From Viscum album (taxonomy: Eukaryota > Streptophyta > Magnoliopsida > Santalales > Viscaceae), in contig OY728142.1 of the NCBI GenBank assembly GCA_963277665.1, positions 6,028,001 through 6,092,000 on the forward strand: a stretch of DNA of 64,000 nucleotides, given 5' to 3'. The position numbers and the translations under genes are program-made. Numbering within the stretch: position 1 is the stretch's first letter; each line of letters starts with the position of its first letter. Of the stretch, positions 50,795-63,995 are shown one piece after another. A model generated the notes under the pieces. That model saw nothing but the letters and a program-made list of their open reading frames with translations. It was not told the DNA's origin and did no database searches.

Positions 50795-51493
50795 ATCGAA
50801 TTTAATGATTTTATTATTTTCACCATATTTTAGCAATGGTTTTAGCACAACTGTCATTGACTATAGCTAACATTTTGGATTATAAGAGGTTTTAATAACC
50901 TCTGTTTTTTCATGTCATTAAAAAATAAAATTTTAAAATGTGTGTGTGTGAATTATATAAACACATTTTATTAATGTATTTAAATACATTATAAATATGT
51001 TATATAAATAAAATATTTAAATATATTAAATAAATTCTTATATAAATAAACAAAAACATATGAACATTCAAATAATTATACAATTAGACATGTTATGTTA
51101 TATTATATATATACTATAATATATAAATGGTTATTTAAACATATTATATAAATATATTTATTTAAAAATATTATATATATTATATAACATTTTAACTATA
51201 TTTTCTTAAATAAATTTTTTAAAATATAGGAAAACATATAATTTAGAAAAAGTGTGCATAGATTTGTTTTCATGGGTTGAGGGTCAAACCCTATTTCACT
51301 AAAACAAGAAAGTAAAGTTTCTTTTAAATAGGACAAAAAAGAGAGCTCAATACAAATTCAGAGGTCCCAGAGATTGTCCAAACAACCCAATGGCCCATTG
51401 GATGAAGATTTACGAAATACCCAAGAAGAATCATGAATTATACCAAGACACCATCAAACATCTCCCCCCACAGCAAAAGAAACCACACCTATA

Positions 51494-51710
51494 TTGCCAG
51501 TCAAATATATTGTGTCAGCCCTGTCGAAAAGTTGCATCATGTTGGACCAACACAACATGGAATATGACCCCTCTATCCCACATTTATATGTAGGAGAGGA
51601 TCATATGATAGGTGTCAAAACACTCATCTCTCTTTCGAACCGTTCACCCGATGATGCTTGCGTGAGAGGTTGCATCGTCAACCTGATGCACCCCATATAC
51701 GTATTTAAAT
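51494..51710 (+). repeat. Dispersed unit, copy 1
   Basis: Less AT-rich segment with GTTGCATCATG, ATGATAGGTGTCAAAACACTCAT and GATGATGCTTGCG strings (read with gaps). The same order recurs at 53836-54000 and 54010-54230. Short ORFs here are not conserved across copies apart from an IG.K/NTLI-like patch. Confidence 0.55.
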
Positions 51711-51719
51711 TCATATATT

Positions 51720-52790
51720 AAATTTATATTAGTATATATAATATTACTATATTTATAAAAATATATAAAGATATATGTATATATGTAAAATATATTTATA
51801 TATAAATATATAGAAAATTTTATCAATATATAAATATAAATATATTATTATATAATATATATAAATTAAATTTTTAAAAAATATATTATATATATTATAA
51901 TTATCTTAAATAGATATTATATTAATTGAATATATATTATATATAATAAAATATAAATATATTTAATTTTATACATATATAAATATATAATATATAATAT
52001 ATTACATTTAATATATAATATATAATATAATAATATATATATATATGCATATAAATATAATAAAAAATATATATTTATATATAATATATGAAATATATAT
52101 TTTTATTTTTTTAATTGTATACATATAAATATAATAGATATATAAATATAAATACTGTATATATATATATATATGTATGTATGTATGTATCTATATAATA
52201 TATTTTTATAATATAATATATATTTGTATTTGTATGATATTTATATATTTATATAATATATATATTTGTATAATATATATTTGTATAATATATATTTGTA
52301 TAATATATATTTCTATAAAATACCATAAAGATTTATATAATATATATAATATAAATATGAATACATCAATATATAGTATATTCTATATTTTATAAATATA
52401 TACTATATTTATATTTATGTGGAAATTATAAATGTATTAAATATAAAATATAAATGTATATAATATATAAAAATCTATACATAATATAAATATGAATTCA
52501 TTGATGTATAATATATATATATATGTGTGTGTGTGTGTTATACTATATTTTATAATATATCGTATTTATACTTATGTATACATTAAATATAAATGTATTT
52601 AATATATAACATAAATGTATATAATATTAATTTCTATAATATAACTGTATACAAGATACAAATATGAATACATTAATATATATATGTATATATAGGCTAT
52701 ATATTTGAATATATTTAAATATTTTATATAAATAAAATTTATTTGTATGAATATTTTAAATATATATAAATATAAACATGTGTATACGAT
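51720..52790. repeat. TA-rich low-complexity tract
   Basis: Long ATATAT/TTATATA stretches, small (GTAT)n at 52172-52190 and a (GT)n run near 52525-52540. The ORFs are Ile/Tyr repeats. Confidence 0.9.
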
Positions 52791-53835
52791 TTTTATGAAT
52801 TCAATGGATCATAATGTGAAGGCCTTTGGTTCATTTCTGAAAAATAACGGTTTTAAACTTACTCATAAGTGGGGGAGGGGGTAGTTGTTTTTTCAAGCAT
52901 GTGTGATGAGGCTATAGTGATAGTGGGAGGCATTCTTCGTGTGTTGGTGGTGGGGTGGGGGTTCCTATGTGTTCTTGGGGAGAATGTTTGTGTTTATTTA
53001 ATCAAATTATTTTTCCCAAATTTGTTTTTTTAACAAAGATAATTTTTTTTCTATATTTTTTACAACATTTAGAGGTGGTTAAAGCCCCCTCCAAAATAAC
53101 TGCATCTATTTTTTTTAACTTTAGAAATGGTTACGCAAAATTTCCACTATTTCGAATGAGTTACCACTTTAGCAATGGTTTTTGAATATCCACCACTAAT
53201 GTATTTATACGGGGTAATACCCCCCTCAAGATGCAAAAACAACCCCTCTAAATATTCAATTTTTTTGTAGTGATTTATATATAATCACACACACACATAT
53301 ATATATATTGTAAATATATATGTATATAATAAAATATAAAATATATATAAATATATAATAATTTTAAAAATAAAATATATATTTAATGTAATTATATATT
53401 TATTTATATTTGACTCTGGGTGTACTAATATATATTAATATATATAAACACACAAACATAATTAGATATATATATTTATATTTATATAACATGAATATAA
53501 ATATATAAATTTCGATATGAATTTGTGTGTGTGTACGCTCACATCCAAATGTATTTATGTATACTTTAAATTATATAATTTCAAATTTAATTTTATATAT
53601 ATATATATATCAGTTATAAGAAATTACAAACTGGAAACAATACACACACTTAGACACCTCAGTGGGTCAAGTCTCATTAGACAAAAAATTACTTGATCTA
53701 TAGTATTACATATATTGATCCAAAATCCCATGTTTTAGATCGATTGAATGTCCAGCTGATTGTGGCTAAGGGCCTTTTTGGGTAGATGCCTTGAAGGCTC
53801 ATAAGAGAAACCTACATGAAATCATGTAACCAGTC

Positions 53836-54230
53836 TTCTGCCGTGTTGCCCCATGCTTCAGTAAGAATCTCACCGTCTCACTTGTTTAAAGGTAACGTCA
53901 CCCCTATATCACATTACAAATTAGTGTGAGAGGAAGTTAATTTTATAGGTTTCAATGCACTCATCACTCATTGAAGCTTCCCACCTGAAAATGACTATGT
54001 ATGACCATGTTTCCTCACCTGTCAAGTTGCATCACACCATCTAACATGTCCAACTGTGTTGATCATCACCCAACAGGTCACCCCTTCACCCCACACCAAA
54101 ATTTAGGGTGGATAAAAGACCAATTGATAGGAACCAAAACACCCATAAATCCTTTAGACCAACCACTCAGGGATGCCTACATGTTGTCGCACTTCACTTC
54201 ATCTGTCTAGTCACAATATTCCATCTGTCT
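53836..54230 (+). repeat. Dispersed unit, copies 2 and 3 in tandem
   Basis: About 53836-54000 and 54010-54230 each contain a TTGCATCAC or TGCTTCAG start, a CACCCC-rich middle, and TAGGNNNNAANNCACTCAT or TAGGAACCAAAACACCCAT. Both align with 51494-51710. Unit length is about 165-220 bp. Confidence 0.5.
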
Positions 54231-54340
54231 AGTCCCACCATACTACATGTTACATGCTCATGTGCATGACCACAAAATGAGCGCCAATTTTATATCACGA
54301 ACAGCCTGATAAATCTCACTGAAACGGGGGATAATGATAT

Positions 54341-57300
54341 TTTGAAATACAATCTTTTGGAAAATTATGGGATGGAATTATATTTCAATTAATCCCTCAA
54401 TTGCCTAAATATATTATAATCCAAATCATAAATAATAATATATATTGTATTTATATAAGTATATATATATATATTTATATAAATCATAATCATGAATATA
54501 TGAATATTTTTATATAAAATATTTTATATACAGTATCATTTATTATCATTATAAAACATCGATAGAGATCATCATATATTAGCGATAAATAAATTTCTAA
54601 TAAAATGATTCCATTATTATTGCTAAAAAAATTCTCATAAAGGATGACATTTTATCAGTACTTATAAAATAAATTTTTTTCTGCAGATTTATCTATAATT
54701 GACAAAACATTCTCATTTATTAGTGTTTTATAGTAGTATTAATACATGATATGATCATTATCACAAAACATCATCACATTATTGGATTTATGGAACAAAT
54801 AATACAACCTAATAAAAAATTATTAATTGTTTCTTGATTATTACGACATATTCCCCACTATTGTAATGTTTTTTTAAAAAACGTGTATCTTATGCTACAT
54901 TATATTCAACAACCATATCCTCTAGCTTTGAGGGAAGACAAGTCAATATTTTTTATGATAACACTTCGTCAATAAATTCATATTTAGATATTAATAGCAA
55001 CATGAATTTTTATGTAATAGTAATCCATGTTTTGTCAATATTTTTTTATTATAACTATAACAAAAAATTAATTTTTTTTTTCTGAAATTGTTGTGAAATC
55101 GATCAAACACAAATTGAAAGTGTGAATAATTTAAAAACCATAAATGTAAGATCGAACATGGTTGAAGCATGTCGTTAGTGAAATATAACGTCAAATATTC
55201 ATATGGTGATGATGAAAAACAATATTGATGAAAATAAATAGAAAATAAAAGTAGAGGCGATGTATAGGGGACCAAAATTCATCACCATTTCATTAACATA
55301 TCATCATATTCATATAGTACATGTAATTAAATCCAATGGTTGGGATTAATCCCTATAATATCTAATCCAATGGATGGAATTACAAAGGTTGGAGAATATG
55401 GGAAGTTGGACCATGTGTAGGGTTATTTTTTTGAACCAAGAAGTCATTGTCATTATCATTATTATGACTTACACACATTAATATTTCATAAAAATCCCAC
55501 TTAGATGTCATGATTTCATGGAATGTTATATAATATTCACTTGAAAAAAACTTTATGGGAAAAATAAGTTAAGGTAAATTAATTTAATTTCATGTCATGT
55601 TCTCTCATTAAAAACCTTAACAAGAATATAAACTAGGAAAAACCTAATGATGGGAGAAATAGTGCAGTATTCCCAACTCCCCCTGATTATGTCATTCAGT
55701 TGTGTCTTTAGGACATAAATTAATATTATTATTTAATTATGTCTTTGAGACATGGGAGGAAGTCCATGGGTAATAATGAATGGTATAATTTAAAATTATA
55801 ACTCATAGAGAAGGCCAATAATTTTCTTTAATTAAAAATCTCTATAATAATTTATAACATCCTCCAATATTTTTTATGATGTATGATTGACTCATTAAAA
55901 ATTACATCATGAAAACCCCCTTCAGGGAAAAAACCCTTGATTAGGGAAAAAGTTTATAAAAACATCAAGTCCCTATAATGTTTCCTCATTAAAAACCATA
56001 TCAAAAAATCCAATGAGAAATAATTGACTATGGGAAAAATTACAGTAGTTACATATCCCTCTCATAATGGTCATCACTGCATCATTTAACTCATTACATT
56101 AAAAAATGTATATGATTTAATTTATCAATTCATAAAAAATTAGGTTTTTTATTTTGAAATAATTTATACCCTTTAGATTTCAAATAATAGGGAAGAACAT
56201 TACCTTTCATAGTAATATGATTTATTATTATTTTCAAGTTTCATATGCACTTGTCCATGCATATCCCTCATGGATAAATATAATGTGAATTTATATTTCA
56301 TCCTTATGGTATAAATAAATTATTTATTATCCCATACTTTATAATATATATAACTCTTGTATATAGTATATTTAATTATTAAGGGTAATGTCATGAATAT
56401 GTAATATTATTATAGAATTTAATATTTTACCTTTTGGATTATTAATTCAAAATACATGGACATTATTTGTAATTTCATAATCAAATAATTTGTTTCTTTC
56501 AGAAATCTCTTCAATAGTGTTGATATTTTTCAAAATATATTAATAATATGATTAATAAAATGATTCATACAAACAATGGGATAATAAATTCATTTTTACA
56601 TTCTTCCTTAAATTAAAATAGATACATGAAATAAATATTATCTAGTTCACCCCATAATTTACCAGATTAGGTGAAACATTCATAATTTTGAATATTCTTC
56701 AGACATTTTTAACCCTTTGGGGATTTATATATAGATTTTTAATGAATAAATAGTGACATAATTAATTGGAAATAATCAAAACATATATAAATATCCAAAT
56801 ATAGAAAGAATAATCTTTCTTATAATAATATTATCAGAATTAAATAGTATTTCTAGTGTGGATAATAAACCCAAAACTAAATATGTTGAACATATTTTAA
56901 CTTCCTTTAATACATTTGACCAATTATTGTGATGTAAATGTATATCAAAATACATTATAATTAGTTATTTTTGAAATCGTTTATAAATTCACATATATTA
57001 TCAATAATATTGAATGAGATCTCATAATTTTTAGGGTACTAGTGTCAGTTTAGGGACAATATATAAAAATACATAATGTTTTCAAGATATTAATTTTCCT
57101 CTTCAAGTGAAAATATATTTATTTATTTTTACTCATGATGAACAATGATTTTATATAATCAGTTCAACACACTTATGGTGTGTATAATCAAACTATTGAT
57201 TTTTAACACATTACATTTATGTAGGTGTTGTGAGCATCTTATCAATAAATCTACATGACCATTTTTTATATATTATATGATGCTCAATATTTATTTTAAT

Positions 57301-58275
57301 CAAAATGAATAGACTATAGTATATATTTACCAGCATCTAATAACACATGAGACCATTTAGTAGATAAATATTTCGTACAGTATTTAAATGGATCACATTC
57401 TACAGGTTGTAATATCCATATATACTTTATAATTTGTATTCATAAATATATTAAAAACTATTTTCCAAAAATAGTTACTAACGATAAAAATAAATTTCCT
57501 CAATAATAGATATCTTAATAATAGGTAACTCAAGGTAAAATATTATATAGTGGTCATTAATAAGATCTTAAAAAGAATAAATTATTTTATAATTTAGTAG
57601 ACATACAGCCATTAAATAAATTGACCGTTCTCCCCCAATCGGATGTGAATTGTGTTATCAATAAATTGATGCTCATGTATACTTGAATCATTATATTTCA
57701 TGATAATAGATCCTATATGGCTTAAACCATAATGTAATATATTTGAATTGTCAGGATCAGTAAACTTCTTTTTTACCATTATTGATTCTATTGTACATAA
57801 CAAATTCTATTTGATCACTTTTTATGAATGCTTGTTACAAACCGAGGTGCCTCTTTTTATACAATGTCTCCATATGATATTTTTTTCATGAATACTATTT
57901 ATATATCTCATTGATACTTCATATATAACAAAGAATTAAGAATTTATACTACTAGATAAGAATATATTCTCTCTTCTAGAGTAATGAATTAATTTTCTAA
58001 ACTGATAAATATACTTACATGTGCATATACTAACTCATATATGATTTATTTTTAAGCATTTAATAAAAATAATTTTTTTAATGGTTTTTCTTCATGATAT
58101 ATACTTAATATTTTCATAATCTTATATTGTACATACTCATATTTTTCATTATAATTTTTACTTATGGTAGTAGATGAATTAATAAAATATTCATAATGGA
58201 TTAGTCCCATCACCATGTGAATTATTTTATATTTTTTAATTTCTTAACAAAATTTTATTTTATAAAACATTTATA
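54341..58275. other. AT-rich DNA without supported genes
   Basis: No protein domain, LTR edge or structured repeat recognised. The 94-codon minus-strand ORF at 54991 and the 63-codon one at 57612 have no family features. Confidence 0.45.
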
Positions 58276-59285
58276 CGGGAGTGGTGCCTCCTTGTATTTT
58301 GACGCTTGTGAATAGTAGCCAGAACCAATGTGGAAGAAAATTTTGTATAAGATCTTGAGCATTTGTTGAGGTATGTTTTGTTTTAAATTTTGGTTTAAAT
58401 ACCTTTAAATTTGTTAATAGATTAAATCTTATAAGTGGGTAAGGACTTAGGAGTGTCTCAAATGTTCAAGACATGAAAATGGGGGGAAAGTGGCCATACA
58501 ATATATGGTGCATGGATGGTGCATGGTTATTGAAAATTGTTAGCCATAATTATATGGTGTAGAGGAGGCCGGAGTATGGTTAAAAAACCAAGCATGGTGT
58601 CCTAGGAGATCATGCATCTTGATACCCTTGAATAGAGGCAACTACATGGCTACCACACGATTTGTAAAGTCTTATGGGTGGGTCAGAGAGGCCATGCAGA
58701 TTAGTTTCCTCTTGGACAAAGGGAACAACACAATTGTCAAAGAGTTAGTAAAACCTTGAAGCCTAACCATGTGTCTCATTAAAAGGGTGAATTTATTATT
58801 TTCACCCCTAATACTTACATGATATAACCCAATTTTCACCCTTATTTCTCCCCCATAAACCTAGGGTGAATACCAAAATCTCCCTCCTCTTCCAAGAGTG
58901 GTTCTTCTTTGATTCTAGGGTGTTTGAGGTGTTGTTTTGTGTGACTCAATGCTCCAGGTAATTCTCTAACTCTCTTTCAATCTATTTTTGGGAATGACCA
59001 TGGTTGGTTGTTTTCTCTTTTTCCAAATCTTATGAACCCTATTTTTAGGAGTTATTCACTTTGGTGTTTTTCATCATTTTATATTGGACCAATGGATGAG
59101 GTTGGATGAGTGGTTGTCTACGCACATAAGGTAAGTGGTGTAAAATATTTCTCTCATATTCATGATGTTTTTTGTGTATGTGGTTGTTACTATACATTTT
59201 TGTGATGTAAATTTTGGTCTTTGACTAATAAAATTAAACTTGGGCCTTTTAATGATGTGTTAGACCCCTTATGGATCTCGTTGTA
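58276..59285 (+). repeat. LTR-like block cut by LTR C
   Basis: The composition is less AT-rich from about 58276. A run with an AAGGTAAGTGGTG donor-like site (59128-59140) resembles the minus-strand AAAGGTAGGTGGTG of the 61339-63981 LTR, and GGTGCATGG motifs occur in both. It stops exactly where LTR C begins at 59286, so LTR C may have inserted into it. No coding potential; an unrelated host 5' region is an alternative. Confidence 0.35.
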
Positions 59286-60930
59286 TGACAACCTATATCT
59301 TTAATACACTATATTTCATGATTTATTACATGAAGCTACACATTATACATTACCATAAGATCATGAATCCTAGTGTATTTGGGAAATTAAGAACATATAC
59401 TGAAAACATGAAATAGAAATACAATGAAATCATTTAAAACTTCCTTAAAATTCTCCTAAAATTCCATCATTTTTATAAAACTACATGGTATAACCTGGGG
59501 ATGTACATAAGAAAGGGGTGCGATATAAATTATAGTAAGTGAATAAATAAATAATAGAAGAAGGTAAAGTTTCACATGTGATAAAATATTATTATCAATG
59601 TAACAGAAGAGGGGTGAAAATCATAATATTAAACAATGATGTGTGGTATAATTTGATATCATAATGGAAATATATAAATATGGCCACAACATAAAAAATG
59701 ACATCATAAACATAAGTCAAGGATAACAATTAATAAAACATAACTTTGTGTTCTTCGGATAACCTATTTTCCAGCATACATTGAATATAATGAGATAAAG
59801 ACATTACCTAATTTATAGGTGGGCAATATAATTTTGGGACCACCCATCACTTTCATATCATGTATATGAATAAGTGTGTCACATAGATCATAAAATATAA
59901 GGATGTGATTCATAAATTTTAGCCCCACTATTAAGGAGTGAAATTTACATGAATTTAAATAAAAAATAAATTAATGATAGGCTCAACTAGGTGAATACCC
60001 TTTATTAGAAATGGAGACGGGTATTCACTGCAGAAATGTTTGGAATGGAAATTTACAGGATACATTTCACCGCATAAAGGGTGTACATAACGTTCTATAA
60101 TAGTGGTGAATGAAAGTGGAATGGTAATCTCATTACATTGAAAAAAAAGTTAAGTAATATGGGTGTGTAAAAAACATCCCAAATTTAACAATTGGAAATA
60201 AGAAAGGCATGACATAAAGAATGTGCTTAAAAAAAGAAAATGAGAGGATCCCTTAACTTGATATGGTGATTCTCAAGGATTGGGAGTAACTTCTTAAGAG
60301 ATTTTGGTAACCTTTGGATGACTATATAGATGTAAAAATAGATTAATTTCTGGATATATGGGTGTTGAGTTAATATTCATGAGATTTTGGGTGATTTTAT
60401 ATAGAAAAAGAGATGATAATTATTTATTAATTTTCTAACATAGGTTTTGGACTCGATATGATAAAGTAATCAAAACCACAATCCTTACCATGGTTTTTCC
60501 CATGGTTTATTAAAAATAATAGTATTTTTCATTATTTTATAATTATAAAAATTTAAAATATTAAAATAATTCCCTTGGAAATTAAGAAGTGAGTCATGTT
60601 TTACAGAATTTATTTTAAAACTTTAAAATATAATATAGATTTTGGAGGATTCATTAAGGGTTTATAAAATTAATCACATAACATAAAAAAATTATTTTAA
60701 ATTTAAAACATAATATTGGACATATATAATCTTTATATTATATATTTCATCACATTTTTTATTTTATTATGTTATAATATATACTGCATAATTATACCAT
60801 ATTTAATTTTAATAGAAAAATTCGACTCTCTTGGAAAATTATGAAAAATTCACCATTGAATAATTTTGATGTGTTGATTTCAAAAATAATATATATTTTA
60901 TAAATATGATAATTTATTTTAAACCATATA
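59286..60930 (-). repeat. LTR C: truncated LTR of element 1's family
   Basis: It begins TGACAACCTATATCTTTAAT and follows LTR B (19719-21380) for about 1.6 kb, sharing the CCTGGGGAT..AAGAAAGGGGTG block, the TATA box (60396-60403) and the TTGAATAATTTTGATG segment near its end. The equivalent of LTR B 21390-22217 is missing. No primer site adjoins it, so it is a solo or fragment LTR. Minus-strand ACATCCCCAG (59495-59504) is a possible splice acceptor shared with LTR B. Confidence 0.75.
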
Positions 60931-61333
60931 ATGGCTAAATTAAAACTCAAGAGGGGGTGAATTGAGTTTATAACATTTTCTTTAAAGAAAACCTCCCTCT
61001 TGAGGTATGATTTGTTAAATATTCTTCCTAAAAATGAAGAAAAAGTGAAAATATAAATACATAAAGGTATAAATTTGAAAAAATAATAATTATTGTGGTT
61101 ATTAAAATAAAAATATCAAAGTCTACTCCACCAAAACTCTAATCCATGAGTTCGATGATTTTTATTATAACGACCCTCTTATCGGGGGTTCTCAGCTGAG
61201 TAAAATCATTTATCACTTAATAAAAAGGTCCAAGATCTTTAAACTAGGATATAAAATTTACAATGCCTATCCTCAGTCTCAACACACACTTATACATGGA
61301 GTGTAATAAAAATAAAATGAATAAAATTTTGAA
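60931..61333. other. Unidentified segment between two LTRs
   Basis: It opens with ACTCAAGAGGGGGTGAATTG, and CAATTCACCCCCTCTTGAG-type sequence partly reappears inverted as CCTCCCTCTTGAGG at 60990-61003. It looks element-derived but I cannot name the family. Confidence 0.3.
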
Positions 61334-61338
61334 GAAAT
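61334..61338. repeat. Probable target-site duplication GAAAT, left copy
   Basis: The five bases before the TG of the next LTR; the partner is outside the window, so this is unverified. Confidence 0.4.
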
Positions 61339-61929
61339 TGTAATGACCCGGACCCGAACAGCCACCCAAACAGTGCCAAATGGGTGGGTTGTTACTACCT
61401 TAGGCGCACCTCCCAGAATTCCAACGGCTACCGACTAGTAGCGAGGTCCCTATAGGTATAGTGAGGAGGATATACCCTCTTGGAGGATTCTAATGGTATT
61501 GTTCTGAGCATAATAATAAAGATGATGTGGAATAAATGACTCACGTGACTCGAACCAGACCCGCAGAGCGGAAGCACATTCAATATCGATAAACAGCGAA
61601 AGAAATAAATATAAAAATTGCAGCAGAATATAAACACAACAGCATGTTGACCACATGTAACTACAGTTGAACAAAAAACATTCATCAAAATAAGGTCATA
61701 CATATCAATGTGTAAAGATTCCATTGGCTAACCAACTGTCAATACAAAAAAAGAAAAGCATACTGATAAAGGAAAGAAAACATAACAAATTAAACTCTAG
61801 CTATGCAAAAAAGTAGGGTTCATAGCATCTCCATTCAACAGCTAATGCATCCCAGCTCCTAAAGCTAGCCTTCTTCCTGCACGTAAATTCAAAAAGTCTG
61901 CAGGCATCCCGAAGGTCCCGTGCAGGGTG

Positions 61930-61943
61930 TGAGACAAATCTCA
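61930..61943. promoter_or_regulatory. LTR hairpin TGAGA-CAAA-TCTCA
   Basis: Perfect 5-bp stem in the same GTGAG..CTCAGTA frame as the hairpins at 29647 and 37612. Confidence 0.5.
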
Positions 61944-62202
61944 GTAGGATACCATGTAGTGAGTACCTAATATAAGTGTTTAAGTAGACATACATTTATA
62001 AGGAAAATGGTAAACAGAACAATTCACACAACCAAGAAAAAACTCCACTGGTTCTTAGTAGCCACTATAGAGTGTCACCTGCTTCGGACAATACCAAAAT
62101 ATCTGTCATGTAACCCAGCACCATGTGCCCCCTGACACCACGTGTCTCAAGTTCCGACGTCCCGAAGGTACGTCCCATAGTAGTAACCCAGCGGAACATC
62201 AA

Positions 62203-62368
62203 TGCCTATCCTCAAATAAGTATCCAGAGGGATAGTGATGTATTCCCTCGAAATAAGGTATCTGGAGGGACAACAATGTCTGCCCTCAAAATAAGGCATC
62301 CAGAGGGACAACGATGTCTGCCATCAAAATAATTTATCTGGAGAGACAGCGATGTCTGCCCTCAAATA
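62203..62368 (+). repeat. 38-bp tandem repeat in the element 5 LTR
   Basis: Four to five units of 37-38 bp, consensus AATAAGGTATCTGGAGGGAC followed by AACGATGTCTGCCCTCAA. The ORF through it is repeat-derived. Confidence 0.85.
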
Positions 62369-63408
62369 ATGGCGAGCCTCTACCCCAACCTGATAACCTC
62401 AATGCTATCCCATAAAGGCTCCTCACCTTCCATGTGGATTCCTATGGAAAGCACCCCCAAACCAATATTACCTAAACTGCAACTAACGGGGGCCTCTACC
62501 CACCTGAGTGGTCAAAACCACCTCTTCACGGAGTCTCTCTATGTGCACACTACTCAATGTTATGGATGAGCGGTAATCACCAAAATAGTACCCAATACAA
62601 CAAACCGCTAACACCTCATGTCCCTATGACCATTCCGCTCACGTCTGATGGCCTCGCTATCCATGTAACCCGGACCACGCCCAACCTGATAGCCATCTTT
62701 CCTCAAGACGACGCCCATGACTCCCAATCTTGTGGTCAGAACCACCCAATGTAACCCAGACCAAGCCCAACCTATGATCAGCATCACTCATGATTATCCC
62801 GACCATTCCCAACACAACCCAAAGGTTCCATCATATGCAATTCAACAATTATATATATAACACATTTAAAAAAACACATGAACAGGAAAAACAATATAAA
62901 TAGTTGAATTCCACTAACCCTAAGGTTATAAAACAAAAATACTGAGGACTTGAATGCCTCAAACAATTCATATTAAAACTTAATGAATAAAACACATCAA
63001 TTTAATTAAACAAAATCAAATCATACCATTTTGGAATCCCTGGCCAAAATGATCTATATGAGTGATTGCCCCACGCCCAACCTCGCTCTAGCAAAATAGG
63101 TAACAGGGAATACCCCAAGGCATCCCATAGGTCAATTATAAATTTAACAGGAAATAACATGTATACCATTGTCACACTAAAAATACCCAAAAACACGCCA
63201 TAGGTCATGCCACCCAAATGTCTAAAAAAACACAAAAGAGGTATTCACCACCTACCTTTGGGGTTCTGGTGGAAACGAACCACAAGTGACCGCACCCCAA
63301 TTTGGGAGAACGCTTCACAAAAACCACTCTATATCTCTTTCCCTATGATACACAAGCCTTAAAATCAACACCCAAGGAAACCCTAAAACTAGATCTACAT
63401 GAAACGGA

Positions 63409-63416
63409 TTTATATA
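63409..63416 (-). promoter_or_regulatory. TATA box of the element 5 LTR
   Basis: The minus strand reads TATATAAATCCG about 570 bp into the LTR, in a less AT-rich setting and about 160 bp ahead of the donor-like AAAGGTAGG. Confidence 0.6.
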
Positions 63417-63981
63417 TTGAAAACCGATAGAGAGGGAAGAGAAGACCTAGAGAAAACCAAAGACAAACCAAGAGGAGAGACTTACGAAATAATAAATTAC
63501 TACAATCTAACAAGAAACTCCTTCAATTTGCTTCCAAAATAAGTGGGAGAGCACCTTCAACCTTTGAGAACCCAAAATCCCGAGTGAGTCTTGAGTGGAA
63601 AGAAGAAAGAAGGAAGAATGAGAAATCCAGAGTAGTCCGAAACATAAAAACCCAAACATTAAGTTGTCGCATGGTTACCCCACACAGTTTGGAAAATCTA
63701 GTGCTAATCATATGATTGCCACTATCTCTCCTAGTGACTTCGCACGACTTGCCTATGTGGTTTGACAAACCGTGCACTGCCCGTGCATAGTCCACTGTCA
63801 AGGGTGCATGGTTTCCTCGACTGGATGCATGGTTTTTTCAAACCGTGCGCCCCTGCACGACCTCCACTACATTAAAAGTCCCCCCCCCAGAATTGTCCAA
63901 ACTTCAAGCCACCACTTCAAAAAGGCACAAACAAACCGAAAAGGGTCACCTACCTGAAAAAAAAAGATCTTGGTTCTTACA

Positions 63982-63995
63982 AACTCCCCACCTTA
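63982..63995 (-). other. Polypurine tract of element 5
   Basis: The minus strand reads TAAGGTGGGGAGTT abutting the LTR, like 32258-32271 in element 3. The window ends five bases later. Confidence 0.85.

Larger units (their letters stand above)
50640..53272 (+). mobile_element. Possible degraded CACTA-type DNA transposon, right end at 53272
   Basis: AATTTTTTTGTAGTG at 53258-53272 matches the right terminal inverted repeat of plant CACTA elements (ending TTGTAGTG). Subterminal-like units TTTAGNAATGGTT followed by a C/A-rich CCACTA half occur at about 50660, 50830, 53068, 53123 and 53171. CACTA elements carry such subterminal repeats for transposase binding. No left CACTAC end and no transposase were found. 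The middle (51100-52780) is mostly TA repeat, so the left limit given is only that of the first subterminal-like unit. Confidence 0.35.
61339..63981 (-). repeat. 3' LTR of a further minus-strand chromovirus-like element (element 5)
   Basis: 2643 bp, TGTAATGACCC..TTCTTACA. It is directly followed by a polypurine tract nearly identical to that of element 3, so the body of the element continues right, beyond the window. It contains a minus-strand TATA box (63409-63416), a donor-like minus-strand AAAGGTAGG (63251-63259), an acceptor-like minus-strand TTTGAATTTACGTGCAG (61877-61893), the GTGAG..CTCAGTA hairpin (61930-61943) and a 38-bp tandem repeat. Confidence 0.88.
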
